A stretch of DNA of 64,000 bases from Candidatus Moduliflexus flocculans (GCA_000739515.1 DF820455.1:937238-1001237); one strand, 5' to 3'; shown: positions 25,374 through 34,087, counted from the first letter of the stretch. Notes: generated by a model not told the origin, from the sequence alone. Numbers and translations: made by a program.

Positions 25374-26441
25374 ATGATAACGAAGAAAATCCCGACGCTC
25401 TTTCCTCATAATCATGCCTCGAATATCATTGCGTTGAGCAATGGAGACATGTTATGCGCGTGGTTTGGCGGAAGTTGTGAAGGCAAACCGGACATTTCCA
25501 TTCAGGCGTCCCGTTTGAAAAAAGGGGCAGCCGAGTGGAGCGAACCGGTGCTGTTGACGAATGACGCCACCCGGTCAGAGCAAAATCCCATTCTTTTTGA
25601 GCGGTCGCCAGGAGTCGTATGGTTGATATACACGGCGCAGATCGGCATTCATCAAAACACAGCAGTGGTGAGATGGAGAATGTCAGAAGACTATGGACAC
25701 ACCTGGTCTGAGATTCGTGATTTGTTTGCAGAATCCGGAATTTTCGTCAGAAATCCACCGATTATGCTGGGCAACGGAGATATTCTGTTACCGGCCTACT
25801 ATTGCGTAGCCTCTGAAACCGGCTTTTTAGGAGAGGATTTCAGTATCATGAAACGCAGTACGGACGGCGGAACAACATGGACAGAAGTACGAATTGAAGG
25901 GAGTACCGGCCTGGTGCATCTTTCTATCGTCGCCATTGATGAACACAAGATTATCGGGTTTTTCCGAAGCCGACTGGCGGACTATATTTATAAAACCGAG
26001 TCATTCGACGGAGGCGTCACCTGGTCAGTTCCAGTCCCTACAGAACTCCCGAATAACAATGCCTCCATACAATGTAAAAAATTAGCGGATCAACGTCTTG
26101 TCATGATCTACAATGATACGGACAAATGGCAATCGCCGCCGAAAGAAAACAGGCCGCCCTGGTTCGATAAGAAAGACATGGATGAAATTGATGTGAAAAA
26201 AACGGACAAACCGTCATCTGTCTGGGGCGTTCCGAGGAATCCGCTCTGTATTGCCGTGTCGAACGATGGTGGAAACAGATGGGAAAACGTCTGCACATTG
26301 ATCTCCAAAGAAGGCTTTGAAGGCGAACCTGAGTTTTCCTATCCATCTATTGCCCAAGACCAGGATGGTCATATTCACGCAACCTTTACCTATTTACGAC
26401 AGTACATTTGTCATAAAATCATGAATGACCGATTTGAATAA
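25374..26441 (+). CDS. BNR/Asp-box sialidase-like glycosidase, cytoplasmic
   Basis: A 355-residue six-bladed beta-propeller candidate. Four Asp boxes are visible: SEDYGHTWSE, STDGGTTWTE, SFDGGVTWSV and SNDGGNRWEN. The N-terminal LSNGDMLCAWFGG segment is typical of the BNR_2 sialidase-like family. There is no signal peptide, so it should act in the cytoplasm on an imported compound. It is the last gene of the catabolic cluster and is followed by a strong terminator. True sialidase activity is not proven; related proteins act on other acidic glycans. Confidence 0.85.
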   Translation: MITKKIPTLFPHNHASNIIALSNGDMLCAWFGGSCEGKPDISIQASRLKKGAAEWSEPVLLTNDATRSEQNPILFERSPGVVWLIYTAQIGIHQNTAVVRWRMSEDYGHTWSEIRDLFAESGIFVRNPPIMLGNGDILLPAYYCVASETGFLGEDFSIMKRSTDGGTTWTEVRIEGSTGLVHLSIVAIDEHKIIGFFRSRLADYIYKTESFDGGVTWSVPVPTELPNNNASIQCKKLADQRLVMIYNDTDKWQSPPKENRPPWFDKKDMDEIDVKKTDKPSSVWGVPRNPLCIAVSNDGGNRWENVCTLISKEGFEGEPEFSYPSIAQDQDGHIHATFTYLRQYICHKIMNDRFE

Positions 26442-26492
26442 TCATGCCACATCAGTCTTGAATAGAGTGGCTTGATGATTGATGTCCCAAAG

Positions 26493-26525
26493 AAACGCCG
26501 TTCCCAGGTGAGCGGCGTTTTTTTT
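26493..26525 (+). terminator. Intrinsic terminator of the catabolic cluster
   Basis: AAACGCCG and CGGCGTTT form a stem with a 12-base loop, followed by T8. It is placed 50 bases after the sialidase-like gene and ahead of the convergent LPP20-like gene. Confidence 0.85.
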
Positions 26526-26611
26526 GAGGGGGTGTGCTGTGACCGCCAGCGGTGGCGTTGACGGTGGATGAAGGAGGAATGTGTCTTTACCGGCGGGACG
26601 GCAAATTGGCA

Positions 26612-27742
26612 TTACTTCCCGCTATTTGCGTCGACATGACAGACCGAGAAATTGGTTGGAACTTCCCCTTTGACGCCGCCGATTTCGCCGCCGATCAGGA
26701 TGGTGTATCTCCCTTCCTTGTCTAATTGCTGCGTCTCGTTCAGTTGTTTGATTTTTTTGGCATCTTCCATGCTGACCACGACATTGACCGGAATCTGGCC
26801 GGCGCTGTTCGCGGCGCTTACTGTCAGATTGTTCCCATGCCGTCGGCGTTGCTGTGCCTGTGCCAACAGGGAGAATACCGCCATATCGTTTGAAGTTGAG
26901 GCAATTATGAGCGGCGTGACAATCAGCGGGCGTTCGCCGAGAAGCGACGAGAGTTTCGGATCGTTCGCCTGCACGTAATGAATCATCCCCTGCGTTTCGA
27001 ACACGGATTTTTCGACATGCGAGGCATCATACAGGATGTCGCCATCTTCAGAAACGATGTTCGGCAGCAACGCGGGCTGCATCTGCGGAAGGCGGCGGAC
27101 ATCGAAGATAATCCCGGTAAATTCTTCCGACGGGGCTGCTGGCTGCCGCTCTGATTGCGCTGGCACGGGGAGCGGTTCGAGATAGAGTTCTTGATCGCCG
27201 ACGAGAAACGAGGTGAGACCGGAAATGCCATAAAACGGGAGCGTCGCCATGACCTTTGCCTCATCCGGGCGCGTTGAATCGGGGGGAAGTTCTTCAATAA
27301 CGGCATTTTTGATCAAGACATTTTGAATCTTCAGGCTGACTTGTTTTTGGCGCGAGAAATAGGCGTCGAATTGGGACGTTGCATTCAGGTTGGTGACAAG
27401 CAACGTTTTCAGCGCATTATTCCGCGCGACTAACTCTGCCGCCCGCATTGAGCCTTTTTTCCCGATACCTTCTGATTTCAGAAATCCTGTCTGCCAGTTG
27501 ATGCAACTGTATAATGTGAGTCCCGCTTGTTGGTCGGTGAACAGAAATTCCTGGATATAGGGCATCAGATCGGTTGCAGTGTTTTCTGGATTATCAAGAC
27601 AATCATGCCGTTGCAATCGGGGGTTGGTGATCTTCTGAGGCAGCGGAGCGGCAAGAACAATAGACGACAGCAGATTCCACGCCACGATCCCTGCGACCGG
27701 CAACAATCTTCTGATGAGATGCTGCATGGCGCGTGTGTTCAT
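26612..27742 (-). CDS. Secreted LPP20-like protein
   Basis: A 376-residue protein with an N-terminal signal (two arginines, then LLPVAGIVAWNLLSSIVLAA). Residues about 60-180 have the layout of LPP20/FlgO-type domains (GIGKKGSMRAAELVARNNAL, then alternating strand and helix). A proline-rich linker is followed by a second domain, TGIIFDVRRLPQMQPALLPN...SEDGDILYD. AGGAGGG precedes the ATG. It probably lies in the periplasm or outer membrane. Only 15 bases separate it from the upstream MBL gene, so both are co-transcribed. Function unknown. Confidence 0.72.
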   Translation of the reverse strand: MNTRAMQHLIRRLLPVAGIVAWNLLSSIVLAAPLPQKITNPRLQRHDCLDNPENTATDLMPYIQEFLFTDQQAGLTLYSCINWQTGFLKSEGIGKKGSMRAAELVARNNALKTLLVTNLNATSQFDAYFSRQKQVSLKIQNVLIKNAVIEELPPDSTRPDEAKVMATLPFYGISGLTSFLVGDQELYLEPLPVPAQSERQPAAPSEEFTGIIFDVRRLPQMQPALLPNIVSEDGDILYDASHVEKSVFETQGMIHYVQANDPKLSSLLGERPLIVTPLIIASTSNDMAVFSLLAQAQQRRRHGNNLTVSAANSAGQIPVNVVVSMEDAKKIKQLNETQQLDKEGRYTILIGGEIGGVKGEVPTNFSVCHVDANSGK

Positions 27743-27757
27743 CGCGATCCCTCCTTG

Positions 27758-28660
27758 TTAAATCTCTATACCCAAGCCTTCGAAGGCCAGTCGCGTATGC
27801 GGGAAAACCTGCTGCGCCTGGTGTTCCATGTCTCGCAGAAACTCGTCGGAATGTTCCGGATCATGATGGAACAAGATCAACTGTTTGGCCTGCGCCGCCT
27901 GCGCTAACCGCGTCCCCTCAAGCCAGGTGCTATGTCCCCAGCCAAAACGCGGCGCTTTAAATGACAGGGTATTGTTATCTGGCTTTCCCGCATACTCTTC
28001 CGGCGTGTACATTGCGTCATAAATAAAAATGTCCGCCTGCTCCGCGATTTTCAGCACATTGACATCCAATTCGCCGTCGCGATAATGTTCCGTATCAGTG
28101 GCGTAGGCCACGATTTTTTGGCCGTTCCCGCTTTCCAGGCGATAGGATAGGACACCGTTCGGATGATTCAAATGCTGCGGCACAATCAGGTTTTGACCGA
28201 TACGAAGCGCGGTTTCCTGCAATTCATGGAAATGAATTGCGCCGCCCATGCCATCAAGCCCGATGGGAAAATATTGGTATTCCATCTGTCCGCGCAAGGT
28301 ATTTTCTAACCGTTCGAAGACTTTTTTCGCGCCATAGAGATGGAAGGTATTGGTTTTTTCCGGGATACTGCGCTTTTGTTCATCTTTTGCGCCAACAAAC
28401 GCTGGCGTAAAGAATGGAAATCCTTGAATATGATCCCAGTGAGTATGGCTGAAAAAAATATGCCCGGTTTTGCCCCCTTGCGCAAATCCGTGCTTCATGA
28501 GTTCAAGCCCTAACAAACGAATCCCTGTTCCGGCATCAAAGATAATCAGCATTCCATCGTCGGTTTCGACGGATACACATGACGTATTGCCGCCCACATC
28601 TGCCGTCATTTTTCCCGGGCTGGGAATAGACCCGCGAACCCCCCAAAACGTCACTTTCAT
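27758..28660 (-). CDS. MBL-fold metallo-hydrolase
   Basis: A 300-residue metallo-beta-lactamase-fold enzyme. The start VTFWGVRGSIPSPG and the dinuclear metal motif FSHTHWDHIQGFPFF are clear. Further ligands lie in YATDTEHY and LFHHDPEHSD. The family includes phosphodiesterases of cyclic or phosphorylated nucleotides. With an adenylate cyclase and c-di-GMP elements in the window, a cyclic-nucleotide role is possible but unproven. No signal peptide. Confidence 0.85.
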   Translation of the reverse strand: MKVTFWGVRGSIPSPGKMTADVGGNTSCVSVETDDGMLIIFDAGTGIRLLGLELMKHGFAQGGKTGHIFFSHTHWDHIQGFPFFTPAFVGAKDEQKRSIPEKTNTFHLYGAKKVFERLENTLRGQMEYQYFPIGLDGMGGAIHFHELQETALRIGQNLIVPQHLNHPNGVLSYRLESGNGQKIVAYATDTEHYRDGELDVNVLKIAEQADIFIYDAMYTPEEYAGKPDNNTLSFKAPRFGWGHSTWLEGTRLAQAAQAKQLILFHHDPEHSDEFLRDMEHQAQQVFPHTRLAFEGLGIEI

Positions 28661-28783
28661 AAGTTTCTGCTTGCTCCTTTCAGCGCGGAAAACATGTCGT
28701 CCTCGGCGTCATTCCTCATTATTTTTGTAGGCGCATTATCGCTGACATCTCGTGTAAATGTCAAGCATTTTCCTTAAAATTAC

Positions 28784-28819
28784 AAAGGAGCTATGGTGGT
28801 AAACGCCAATAGCTCCTTT
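28784..28819 (-). terminator. Putative terminator after the riboswitch-controlled gene
   Basis: Arms AAAGGAGCTAT and ATAGCTCCTTT are perfect over 11 bases with a 14-base loop. It is located downstream of the gene ending at 28873 on the minus strand. The T-rich tail is weak. Confidence 0.55.
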
Positions 28820-28872
28820 AAAAAGAGTATGAATTTGGATGCAGGGCAAATGACAAATATTGTCTGCTGCTG

Positions 28873-29442
28873 TTATTTGAAATTTATCTGTAAATGCAGT
28901 CCGTAAATTCTATTTTGGTAAGGTGACAGGGCAAAGAATCTCGACCGCGTGCTATTTTCTATAGATGCTTGTTGTCCTAACATCAATTTTGCCGTTTTCG
29001 CTTCGAAATTCTGATCGATCTCAATCTGTCTGCTTTGCTGGCGAGTTTGATAAAACGCCAACATATCCTGAACTTCTCGAACAGCGACGAATGGTTTCAT
29101 TACGACCTGCGGGCTGAACGATAAACTGACTTTTTTCGAAAACCAACTCAAGGTATTATTCAATTCAAGATTGGTTTGGCGCGATAACCGATTGACGCGC
29201 ACGGTAAGTATCGGAACATTCAGCGCCTCGTATGTCGCAAAATCGGTTTCCCATGCGGGCAACATGGTTCCTTTTTCATAATGAATCAGCGAAAGATCTC
29301 GACGTTCTGCCATCTTTTCCGCACAACAAAATTGGCTCTGTCCCCAAATACTTACCGAAATAATCCCTACTGACAGGAGATGTCTGAATGCAATCAGCTT
29401 TCGAATATTACGCATTATCGCAAAAACCCCATTTCGTCGCAT
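28873..29442 (-). CDS. Small exported protein controlled by a GEMM riboswitch
   Basis: A 189-residue protein with an N-terminal basic and hydrophobic stretch (HLLSVGIISVSIWGQSQFCCA) that looks like a signal peptide. The mature part mixes strands (VPILTVRVNRLSRQTNLELN) with a polar helix (QTRQQSRQIEIDQNF) and ends YGLHLQINFK. No family was recognised; an outer-membrane location would fit but is inference. GGGAGGAG lies 7 bases before the ATG. The leader holds a c-di-GMP-I-like aptamer, so expression should follow cyclic dinucleotide levels, as for many adhesion, pilus and envelope genes. Confidence 0.72.
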   Translation of the reverse strand: MRRNGVFAIMRNIRKLIAFRHLLSVGIISVSIWGQSQFCCAEKMAERRDLSLIHYEKGTMLPAWETDFATYEALNVPILTVRVNRLSRQTNLELNNTLSWFSKKVSLSFSPQVVMKPFVAVREVQDMLAFYQTRQQSRQIEIDQNFEAKTAKLMLGQQASIENSTRSRFFALSPYQNRIYGLHLQINFK

Positions 29443-29500
29443 AACGCTTCTCCTCCCTTTTTTGGTGAAGAAACCGGTGATCTCCTCACAAATTTTTTTG

Positions 29501-29570
29501 TGGCAACCCGGCTATCTGTTTGTAAGACCCGTGGCTTTCCGTCCCTACCTCACGATAGGTTTGGTTTTTA
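29501..29570 (-). ncRNA. GEMM-I (c-di-GMP-I class) riboswitch, variant
   Basis: The minus strand reads ACCAAACC, then a stem CCTATC-GTGA-GGTAGG with a GNRA tetraloop, then GGGACGGAAAGCCACGGGTC and AGATAGCCGGGTTGCC. These are the ordered GEMM-I landmarks. Two deviations stand out by eye: the usual GGCAAACC is ACCAAACC, and GACGCAAAGCC is GACGGAAAGCC. The first change hits the base known to contact the ligand. The start codon is about 60 bases downstream, behind a CACAAA/TTTGTG hairpin that shares bases with the 3' strand of P1. No clear terminator follows, so control may act on translation. Confidence 0.82.
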
Positions 29571-29644
29571 CAATCATATTCGTTATGCAAAATTAACACC
29601 ATCTTTATAGGCCATTAGAGATGAATATTCATTGCTGTTTGACC

Positions 29645-29673
29645 TATTTATGCTGATAATGTTGCAATGTCAA
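29645..29673 (-). promoter_or_regulatory. Possible promoter of the riboswitch leader
   Basis: A perfect TTGACA (29673-29668) with a TAAATA-like -10 17 bases away, about 75 bases upstream of the aptamer. The -10 is weak. Confidence 0.35.
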
Positions 29674-29982
29674 GGAGAAAAATATCATTATTCTTCTATA
29701 ATTGCTGTTTTTCGCGGGCATTGTGTTTTGGCGCGAGACGAAAAACTGTTTCCAATAATGTTTCATGGTGACGACAGAGACACTTGTCGCAAATTCAAAA
29801 AATATCACCGGAGGGGGGATAATCTGAATACGCGCAATTTTGACAGCAAACAGATAAAAACCATAGGAACGGTTGTGTGATAGAACAAATTATTGCAAGA
29901 GGTCATCAGAAATAAACACGCCTGCTCGATAGGCATTAGATGGGCATTTCTAAAGATTCTTATTGTGGAGAGTAAATTTTTG

Positions 29983-30011
29983 TTGACAAATGTTTTGACC
30001 TGTAGCATATT
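29983..30011 (+). promoter_or_regulatory. Sigma-70 promoter of a structured leader or small RNA
   Basis: TTGACA (29983-29988) and CATATT (30006-30011) with an ideal 17-base spacer. Transcription would start near 30018. Confidence 0.7.
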
Positions 30012-30017
30012 AGAGAC

Positions 30018-30161
30018 AATAAAGAGAACGCGACTTGGAGGGAGAAGGCTCCGAGGGAACCAGGTGAGAGCATCTCACAATTACAAACAACGTACCTCTC
30101 CTCTCTTCCTCCAATTTTTTAATGCCGATATTTCTTGAAAAAGAAATAATCGGCTTTTTTT
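30018..30161 (+). ncRNA. Unassigned structured RNA (leader or stand-alone)
   Basis: From the predicted start the RNA folds as an outer stem between TTGGAGGGAGA (30034 onward) and TCTTCCTCCAA (up to 30114), closed by ATTTTTT. Inside lie GGAG-AAGG-CTCC and GTGAGA-GCA-TCTCAC hairpins. A strong intrinsic terminator follows directly. I cannot match it to a known riboswitch, 6S, SRP or tmRNA. Because the terminator ends 6 bases before an ATG, it may be a transcription-attenuating regulator of the SDR gene, or an independent small RNA. Confidence 0.6.
30124..30161 (+). terminator. Strong intrinsic terminator just before the SDR start codon
   Basis: GCCGATATTTCTT-GAAA-AAGAAATaATCGGC followed by T7. 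The stem has 13 pairs with one bulged A. It leaves no room for a ribosome site before ATG 30168. Confidence 0.88.
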
Positions 30162-30167
30162 ATCCCT

Positions 30168-31064
30168 ATGCCTTCGTTTTCCCAACTTCTGATTATTGGC
30201 GGCAGCGGTTTTCTCGGCTGGCATCTGGTTAAAGCTGCCGCCGCGCAATATGATGTCTCCTGGACGCATTGCCAACATGCGCTGACGATTGCCGCAAGCC
30301 CGGACGCCTATCGCTTAGATATTCAGCAGCCCGACGAGATTCGGGCAGTTATTGAGCAGGTCGAGCCGGAAGTGATTGTTCACACCGCAGCCATGACGAA
30401 TGCCGACCTTTGTGAAACCCACCGTTCATTAGCGCATAGCTTGAATGTGAGCGGCACGCGCAACGTCGCAGAATGCGCGGAGGAAGTCGGCGCAACCCTG
30501 ATTTACATTTCCACCGATTTAGTCTTCGACGGCTTGCATGGGAATTATCGCGAAAGATCGGCGACGAAGCCGGTGAATTACTACGGCGAAACCAAGCTCG
30601 CCGGAGAGCGCGTCGTGAAAGAGGTGATGTCGAAGTATCTGATTGCGCGGGTCGCGCTGATGTATGGCAACGGTAACGGCGTGCATGGTTGCTTTACGGA
30701 TTGGATGCGGGACGGCTTGCAGCACGGACGCGAGGTGACGCTGTTTATCGATCAATATCGCACACCGCTTTATGTGAATGACGCGGCGCAAGCAATTTTA
30801 GAATTAGCCGAAAAATCGCCGGAAAATGAAACCTATCATCTCGGCGGCGGCGAACGCTTGAACCGTTACGAATTCGGCCAGAAATTCTGTCAGATATTCG
30901 GGTATGATCCCAAACATCTCCGCGCTGTCGCGATGAACGATATTCCGTCGCTCGTGCCGCGCGGCGCGGATTGCTCGCTGAATAGCCACAAAGCGCAGAA
31001 ATTATTGAGTTTTACGCTTTCTGACGTGGCGAACGGGTTAGAAAAAATGAAACGGGGATTGTAG
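30168..31064 (+). CDS. RmlD-like NAD(P)-dependent SDR oxidoreductase
   Basis: A 298-residue extended SDR of the dTDP-4-dehydrorhamnose reductase type. The nucleotide motif is IIGGSGFLGWHL, then IVHTAAMTNADLCE, IYISTDLVFDG and the catalytic NYYGETKLAGE (YxxxK). It could reduce a nucleotide-linked keto sugar; other RmlD relatives act as regulatory subunits. The Rossmann strand begins only seven residues after the ATG, so this start is fixed even though no Shine-Dalgarno is visible and a terminator lies immediately upstream. The stop codon lies inside palindrome D1. Confidence 0.85.
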   Translation: MPSFSQLLIIGGSGFLGWHLVKAAAAQYDVSWTHCQHALTIAASPDAYRLDIQQPDEIRAVIEQVEPEVIVHTAAMTNADLCETHRSLAHSLNVSGTRNVAECAEEVGATLIYISTDLVFDGLHGNYRERSATKPVNYYGETKLAGERVVKEVMSKYLIARVALMYGNGNGVHGCFTDWMRDGLQHGREVTLFIDQYRTPLYVNDAAQAILELAEKSPENETYHLGGGERLNRYEFGQKFCQIFGYDPKHLRAVAMNDIPSLVPRGADCSLNSHKAQKLLSFTLSDVANGLEKMKRGL

Positions 31065-31089
31065 AGACGCCCCGCCGGGGCGTCTCTAC
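31061..31089. repeat. Palindrome, family D copy 1
   Basis: Perfect 14-base arms GTAGAGACGCCCCG and CGGGGCGTCTCTAC around one C. It contains the SDR gene's TAG stop at 31062-31064. A diverged copy lies at 58169. Confidence 0.9.
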
Positions 31090-31103
31090 GAAATGACCAT
31101 CCT

Positions 31104-31580
31104 TTACTTGACTACCGGCAGCCCTTTCTGCGCCCATGAGCCGATCCCGCCGGTCATGTTATACACTTCCGTGAAATTCTGGTCTTTCATCATGCCGAGC
31201 GCTTTTCCGCTACGATTGCCGGAGCGGCAATACATCATATAGGTTTTGCTTTTATCCAACGTATTCAGGCGTTCCTTGAAGTTCGACGCGTAAAAATCGA
31301 GATTGATCGCGCCTTCGATATGCCCATCTGCGAACTCTTGCGGCGTCCGTATATCGAGAATTATGAAATTCGGATCAGCCTTGCGCAGTTGAATCGGATC
31401 GTTTGATTCTTGCGCCGAAATGTTTTTCAGCGTTTGCGTCGCTCCTTTATCTGCCGTTATGCCTGCTCCTTTGTTCGAATCCTTCCCCTGACAGCCGTAA
31501 AGCCCGAACAGGGCGAGTATCGCGATAATTCCTATCACAAGCCATATCATAGAATATTTTCCTGTGGTATTCATCATCAT
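31104..31580 (-). CDS. Rhodanese-domain lipoprotein
   Basis: A 158-residue protein. The hydrophobic N terminus ends in LYGCQG, a lipobox, so it should be anchored in a membrane as a lipoprotein. Residues about 60-155 are a rhodanese domain: ILDIRTPQEFADGHIEGAIN, and the active-site loop YCRSGNRSGKA with the catalytic cysteine. It probably handles sulfane sulfur in the periplasm. It lies downstream of copA, separated by palindrome C2, and may serve metal or sulfur stress. Confidence 0.9.
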   Translation of the reverse strand: MMMNTTGKYSMIWLVIGIIAILALFGLYGCQGKDSNKGAGITADKGATQTLKNISAQESNDPIQLRKADPNFIILDIRTPQEFADGHIEGAINLDFYASNFKERLNTLDKSKTYMMYCRSGNRSGKALGMMKDQNFTEVYNMTGGIGSWAQKGLPVVK

Positions 31581-31592
31581 ATCCAGAGGTTC

Positions 31593-31661
31593 AGGAGTGC
31601 CAAAGCTTGCTTTGGCGTTTCAGAAAAATATTGGCTCGCCAAAGCAAGCTTTGGCACTCCT
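31593..31661. repeat. Palindrome, family C copy 2
   Basis: Perfect 25-base arms beginning AGGAGTGCCAAAGCTTGC (31593-31617 and 31637-31661) with a 19-base loop, between copA and the rhodanese gene. Confidence 0.92.
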
Positions 31662-31667
31662 AATATG

Positions 31668-34076
31668 TCATCTCCGTTTTGCTGGTGGTAAATAGCGTTT
31701 CAACATCAGCGACAGCGAGACGACCGTCACGGAGCTCATCGCCATCGCAAAACCCGCGAGTTCCGGCTTGAAGGTGATGCCGAACAATGGGCGCAAGATT
31801 CCGGCGGCGACCGGAATCAGCGCGAAATTATAGGCAAACGCCCAGAACAAATTTTGTTTGATGCGCTGCATCACTTTTCGGCTCAGTTGCAGCGCGGCGA
31901 CCGCATCGAGCAGGTCGTCTTTCATCAGGACGATTTCGCCGCTTTCGATTGCTACGTCTGTGCCGCTGCCAAGCGCGATCCCGACATCCGCCTGCGCCAA
32001 TGCGGGCGCGTCGTTAATCCCATCGCCGACGAACGCGACGCGCTTGCCCTGCTCCTGAAACTGTTTGACTTCGTGGGCTTTGTCGTGTGGCAAAATCTCC
32101 GCTAACACATGCTCGATGCCGACTTGCCGTGCAATCGCCTGCGCCGTGCGGGAATTGTCGCCCGTAATCATCACCACGTCCAGCCCTTCGCGTTTTAAGG
32201 CGTCAACCGCCTGAATCGCCGTCGGCTTCAGCGCGTCGGCAATTGCGAACAGCCCGGCCAATTGTGCGTCAACGGCGACAAGAATCACTGTTTTTCCAGC
32301 CTGTTCAAGCGCGGCGACCTGCTGTTCAACGCTGTTGGCGTAGTTGATGCCGCGTTCCTTCAACAAGGCGCGATTGCCGATCAAAACCGCTTTCCCCTCG
32401 ACATTTGCAGCTACGCCTTTGCCGCCGAACGTGTCAAAATGCTGGCTCTCCGGCAGCATCAATCCGGCCTCAGTCGTATATTTGACAATTGCGTTGCCGA
32501 GCGGATGCTGCGAATTCTTTTCTACGCTGGCGGTATAGCGCAGCAGCAAGTCAGGCTCGACCGAAAACGCCTCGATGTCGGTCACTTCCGGCTTGCCTTT
32601 AGTCAATGTGCCGGTTTTATCAAACACGATGGTCGTCAATTTTTCGGAAATTTCCAGCGCCTCGCCGGTTTTAATCAAAATACCGAGTTCCGCGCCGCGC
32701 CCGATGCCCACCGTCACTGCCGTCGGCGTTGCCAAACCGAGCGCGCACGGGCAGGCGATGACGAGAATTGAAATCAGCGTCGAAAACGCGAAGAGCAGCG
32801 GCGCGTCAAAGACGAAATACCAGAGGAGAAACGCGAGAATCGCAATCGTGAGAATGACCGGGATAAAATACGCGACAATCACGTCGGCGAGGCGCTGAAT
32901 CGGCGGACGCGAGGCTTGCGCCTGCTGCACTAAGCGGATAATCTGCGATAACACCGTGTCTTTGCCAATTTTCGTGGCGCGAAACCGGATGACACTGTTG
33001 GTGTTCAACGTTGCGCCCACAACCGTATCGCCGGTTTTTTTCAGGTTCGGCACAGGTTCGCCAGTAATCATAGATTCGTCCACGTAACTTTCGCCGCTGA
33101 TGACTTCGCCATCTACCGGGAATTTTTCGCCCGGCTTGACAAGAATTTCATCGCCAACCTGCACGATTTCAATCGGCAATTCTTGCTCCACGCCATCGCG
33201 AATGACGGTGGCGGTTTTCGGCTGCAAGCCCATCAGCGTTTTAATCGCCTCCGAGGTTTTCCCTTTGGCGCGAGCTTCAAGATAGCGGCCAATCGTCAGA
33301 AATGCGGCGAGAAACACAGCAGCTTCGTAAAAAATGAAATCATGCGGCAGCAGGCCGAACGTGCTGAAGAGGCTCGCGCCGAACGCCACGCCGATCCCCA
33401 TCGCGTACATGACATCCATGTTCAGCGTTTTGTGTTTCAACGAGCGGTACGCGGCGATAAAAATCGGATGGCTGACATACACAAACGCCGGAGCGGCGAT
33501 GATGAACATCAGCCATTCCATAGGGATATGCATCGGCAAATGCACGTACATTAACACCATCAGAATCGAGCCGGAAATCGTGCCGACGACCGCCCGCCGG
33601 AATTTACGCGATAGCTCTTTTTCGCGAATTGCCTGCTCCTGATCTTCGGAGACTTCGCCGTTCACGCCGAGATACTGATACCCGGCCTCCTCGATGGCGC
33701 GTTTGAATTCGGTCAACGACACAAAGGCGCGGTTGTAGGTGATAAACGCGGTTTCCGTGCCAAGATTGACTTCCGCCGCCAATACGCCGTCAAGCGCTTG
33801 CAGCGCGTTCTGAATGGCTTTGACGCACATCGCGCAGGTCATGCCGCCGACGCCGACACTCACCGTATCGTTGGCCACGTCATACCCGGCGTCTTTGACC
33901 GCTTGCGTCATCTGTGTCAGCGAGACTTTGGCGGGATCATACTCAATCACCGCCGTTTCGTTGCCAAGATTGACCTGCACGAAAGAGATGCCGTCCTGCT
34001 CCGATAACGCCGATTCGACCGCCTTCGTACACATCGCGCACGTCATACCGGTGATTTTTAATGATGTTTGAGCCAT
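31668..34076 (-). CDS. copA: Copper-exporting P1B-type ATPase CopA
   Basis: An 802-residue P-type ATPase. Two N-terminal heavy-metal domains carry GMTCAMC (cysteines near 13/16 and 82/85). The membrane metal site is [13 protein letters not shown], the phosphorylation motif is [10 protein letters not shown], and [11 protein letters not shown] is the hinge. The CPC site and the C-terminal [10 protein letters not shown] helix (methionine/serine pattern) indicate Cu(I) export. The copZ-like chaperone gene lies 88 bases upstream on the same strand, behind an inverted repeat. Confidence 0.95.
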   Translation of the reverse strand: MAQTSLKITGMTCAMCTKAVESALSEQDGISFVQVNLGNETAVIEYDPAKVSLTQMTQAVKDAGYDVANDTVSVGVGGMTCAMCVKAIQNALQALDGVLAAEVNLGTETAFITYNRAFVSLTEFKRAIEEAGYQYLGVNGEVSEDQEQAIREKELSRKFRRAVVGTISGSILMVLMYVHLPMHIPMEWLMFIIAAPAFVYVSHPIFIAAYRSLKHKTLNMDVMYAMGIGVAFGASLFSTFGLLPHDFIFYEAAVFLAAFLTIGRYLEARAKGKTSEAIKTLMGLQPKTATVIRDGVEQELPIEIVQVGDEILVKPGEKFPVDGEVISGESYVDESMITGEPVPNLKKTGDTVVGATLNTNSVIRFRATKIGKDTVLSQIIRLVQQAQASRPPIQRLADVIVAYFIPVILTIAILAFLLWYFVFDAPLLFAFSTLISILVIACPCALGLATPTAVTVGIGRGAELGILIKTGEALEISEKLTTIVFDKTGTLTKGKPEVTDIEAFSVEPDLLLRYTASVEKNSQHPLGNAIVKYTTEAGLMLPESQHFDTFGGKGVAANVEGKAVLIGNRALLKERGINYANSVEQQVAALEQAGKTVILVAVDAQLAGLFAIADALKPTAIQAVDALKREGLDVVMITGDNSRTAQAIARQVGIEHVLAEILPHDKAHEVKQFQEQGKRVAFVGDGINDAPALAQADVGIALGSGTDVAIESGEIVLMKDDLLDAVAALQLSRKVMQRIKQNLFWAFAYNFALIPVAAGILRPLFGITFKPELAGFAMAMSSVTVVSLSLMLKRYLPPAKRR

Positions 34077-34087
34077 GTTTTTTAGCC

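Larger units (their letters stand above)
29443..30017. other. Long intergenic region with two divergent leaders
   Basis: No protein-coding gene is evident across this stretch. It contains the GEMM-type aptamer for the leftward gene and, at its right end, the promoter of a rightward structured RNA. The remainder (about 29680-29980) is AT-rich and shows nothing I can name. Confidence 0.5.

Noticed and set aside
28873..29442. TolC or porin identity for the riboswitch-controlled protein
   Set aside because: Strand-like segments and an end near the C terminus are suggestive only; no family motif supports it.
29501..29601. A second reading of the leader as a tRNA or T-box
   Set aside because: The GEMM landmarks fit in order, and no acceptor stem or T-box motif is present.
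30018..30120. 6S RNA or SRP RNA identity for the structured RNA
   Set aside because: The outer stem is suggestive, but no conserved 6S bubble or SRP GGAA-loop consensus could be found, so it is left unassigned.
31470..31495. TTCGAATCC, a possible tRNA T-loop
   Set aside because: It lies in the rhodanese coding region and has no cloverleaf partners.
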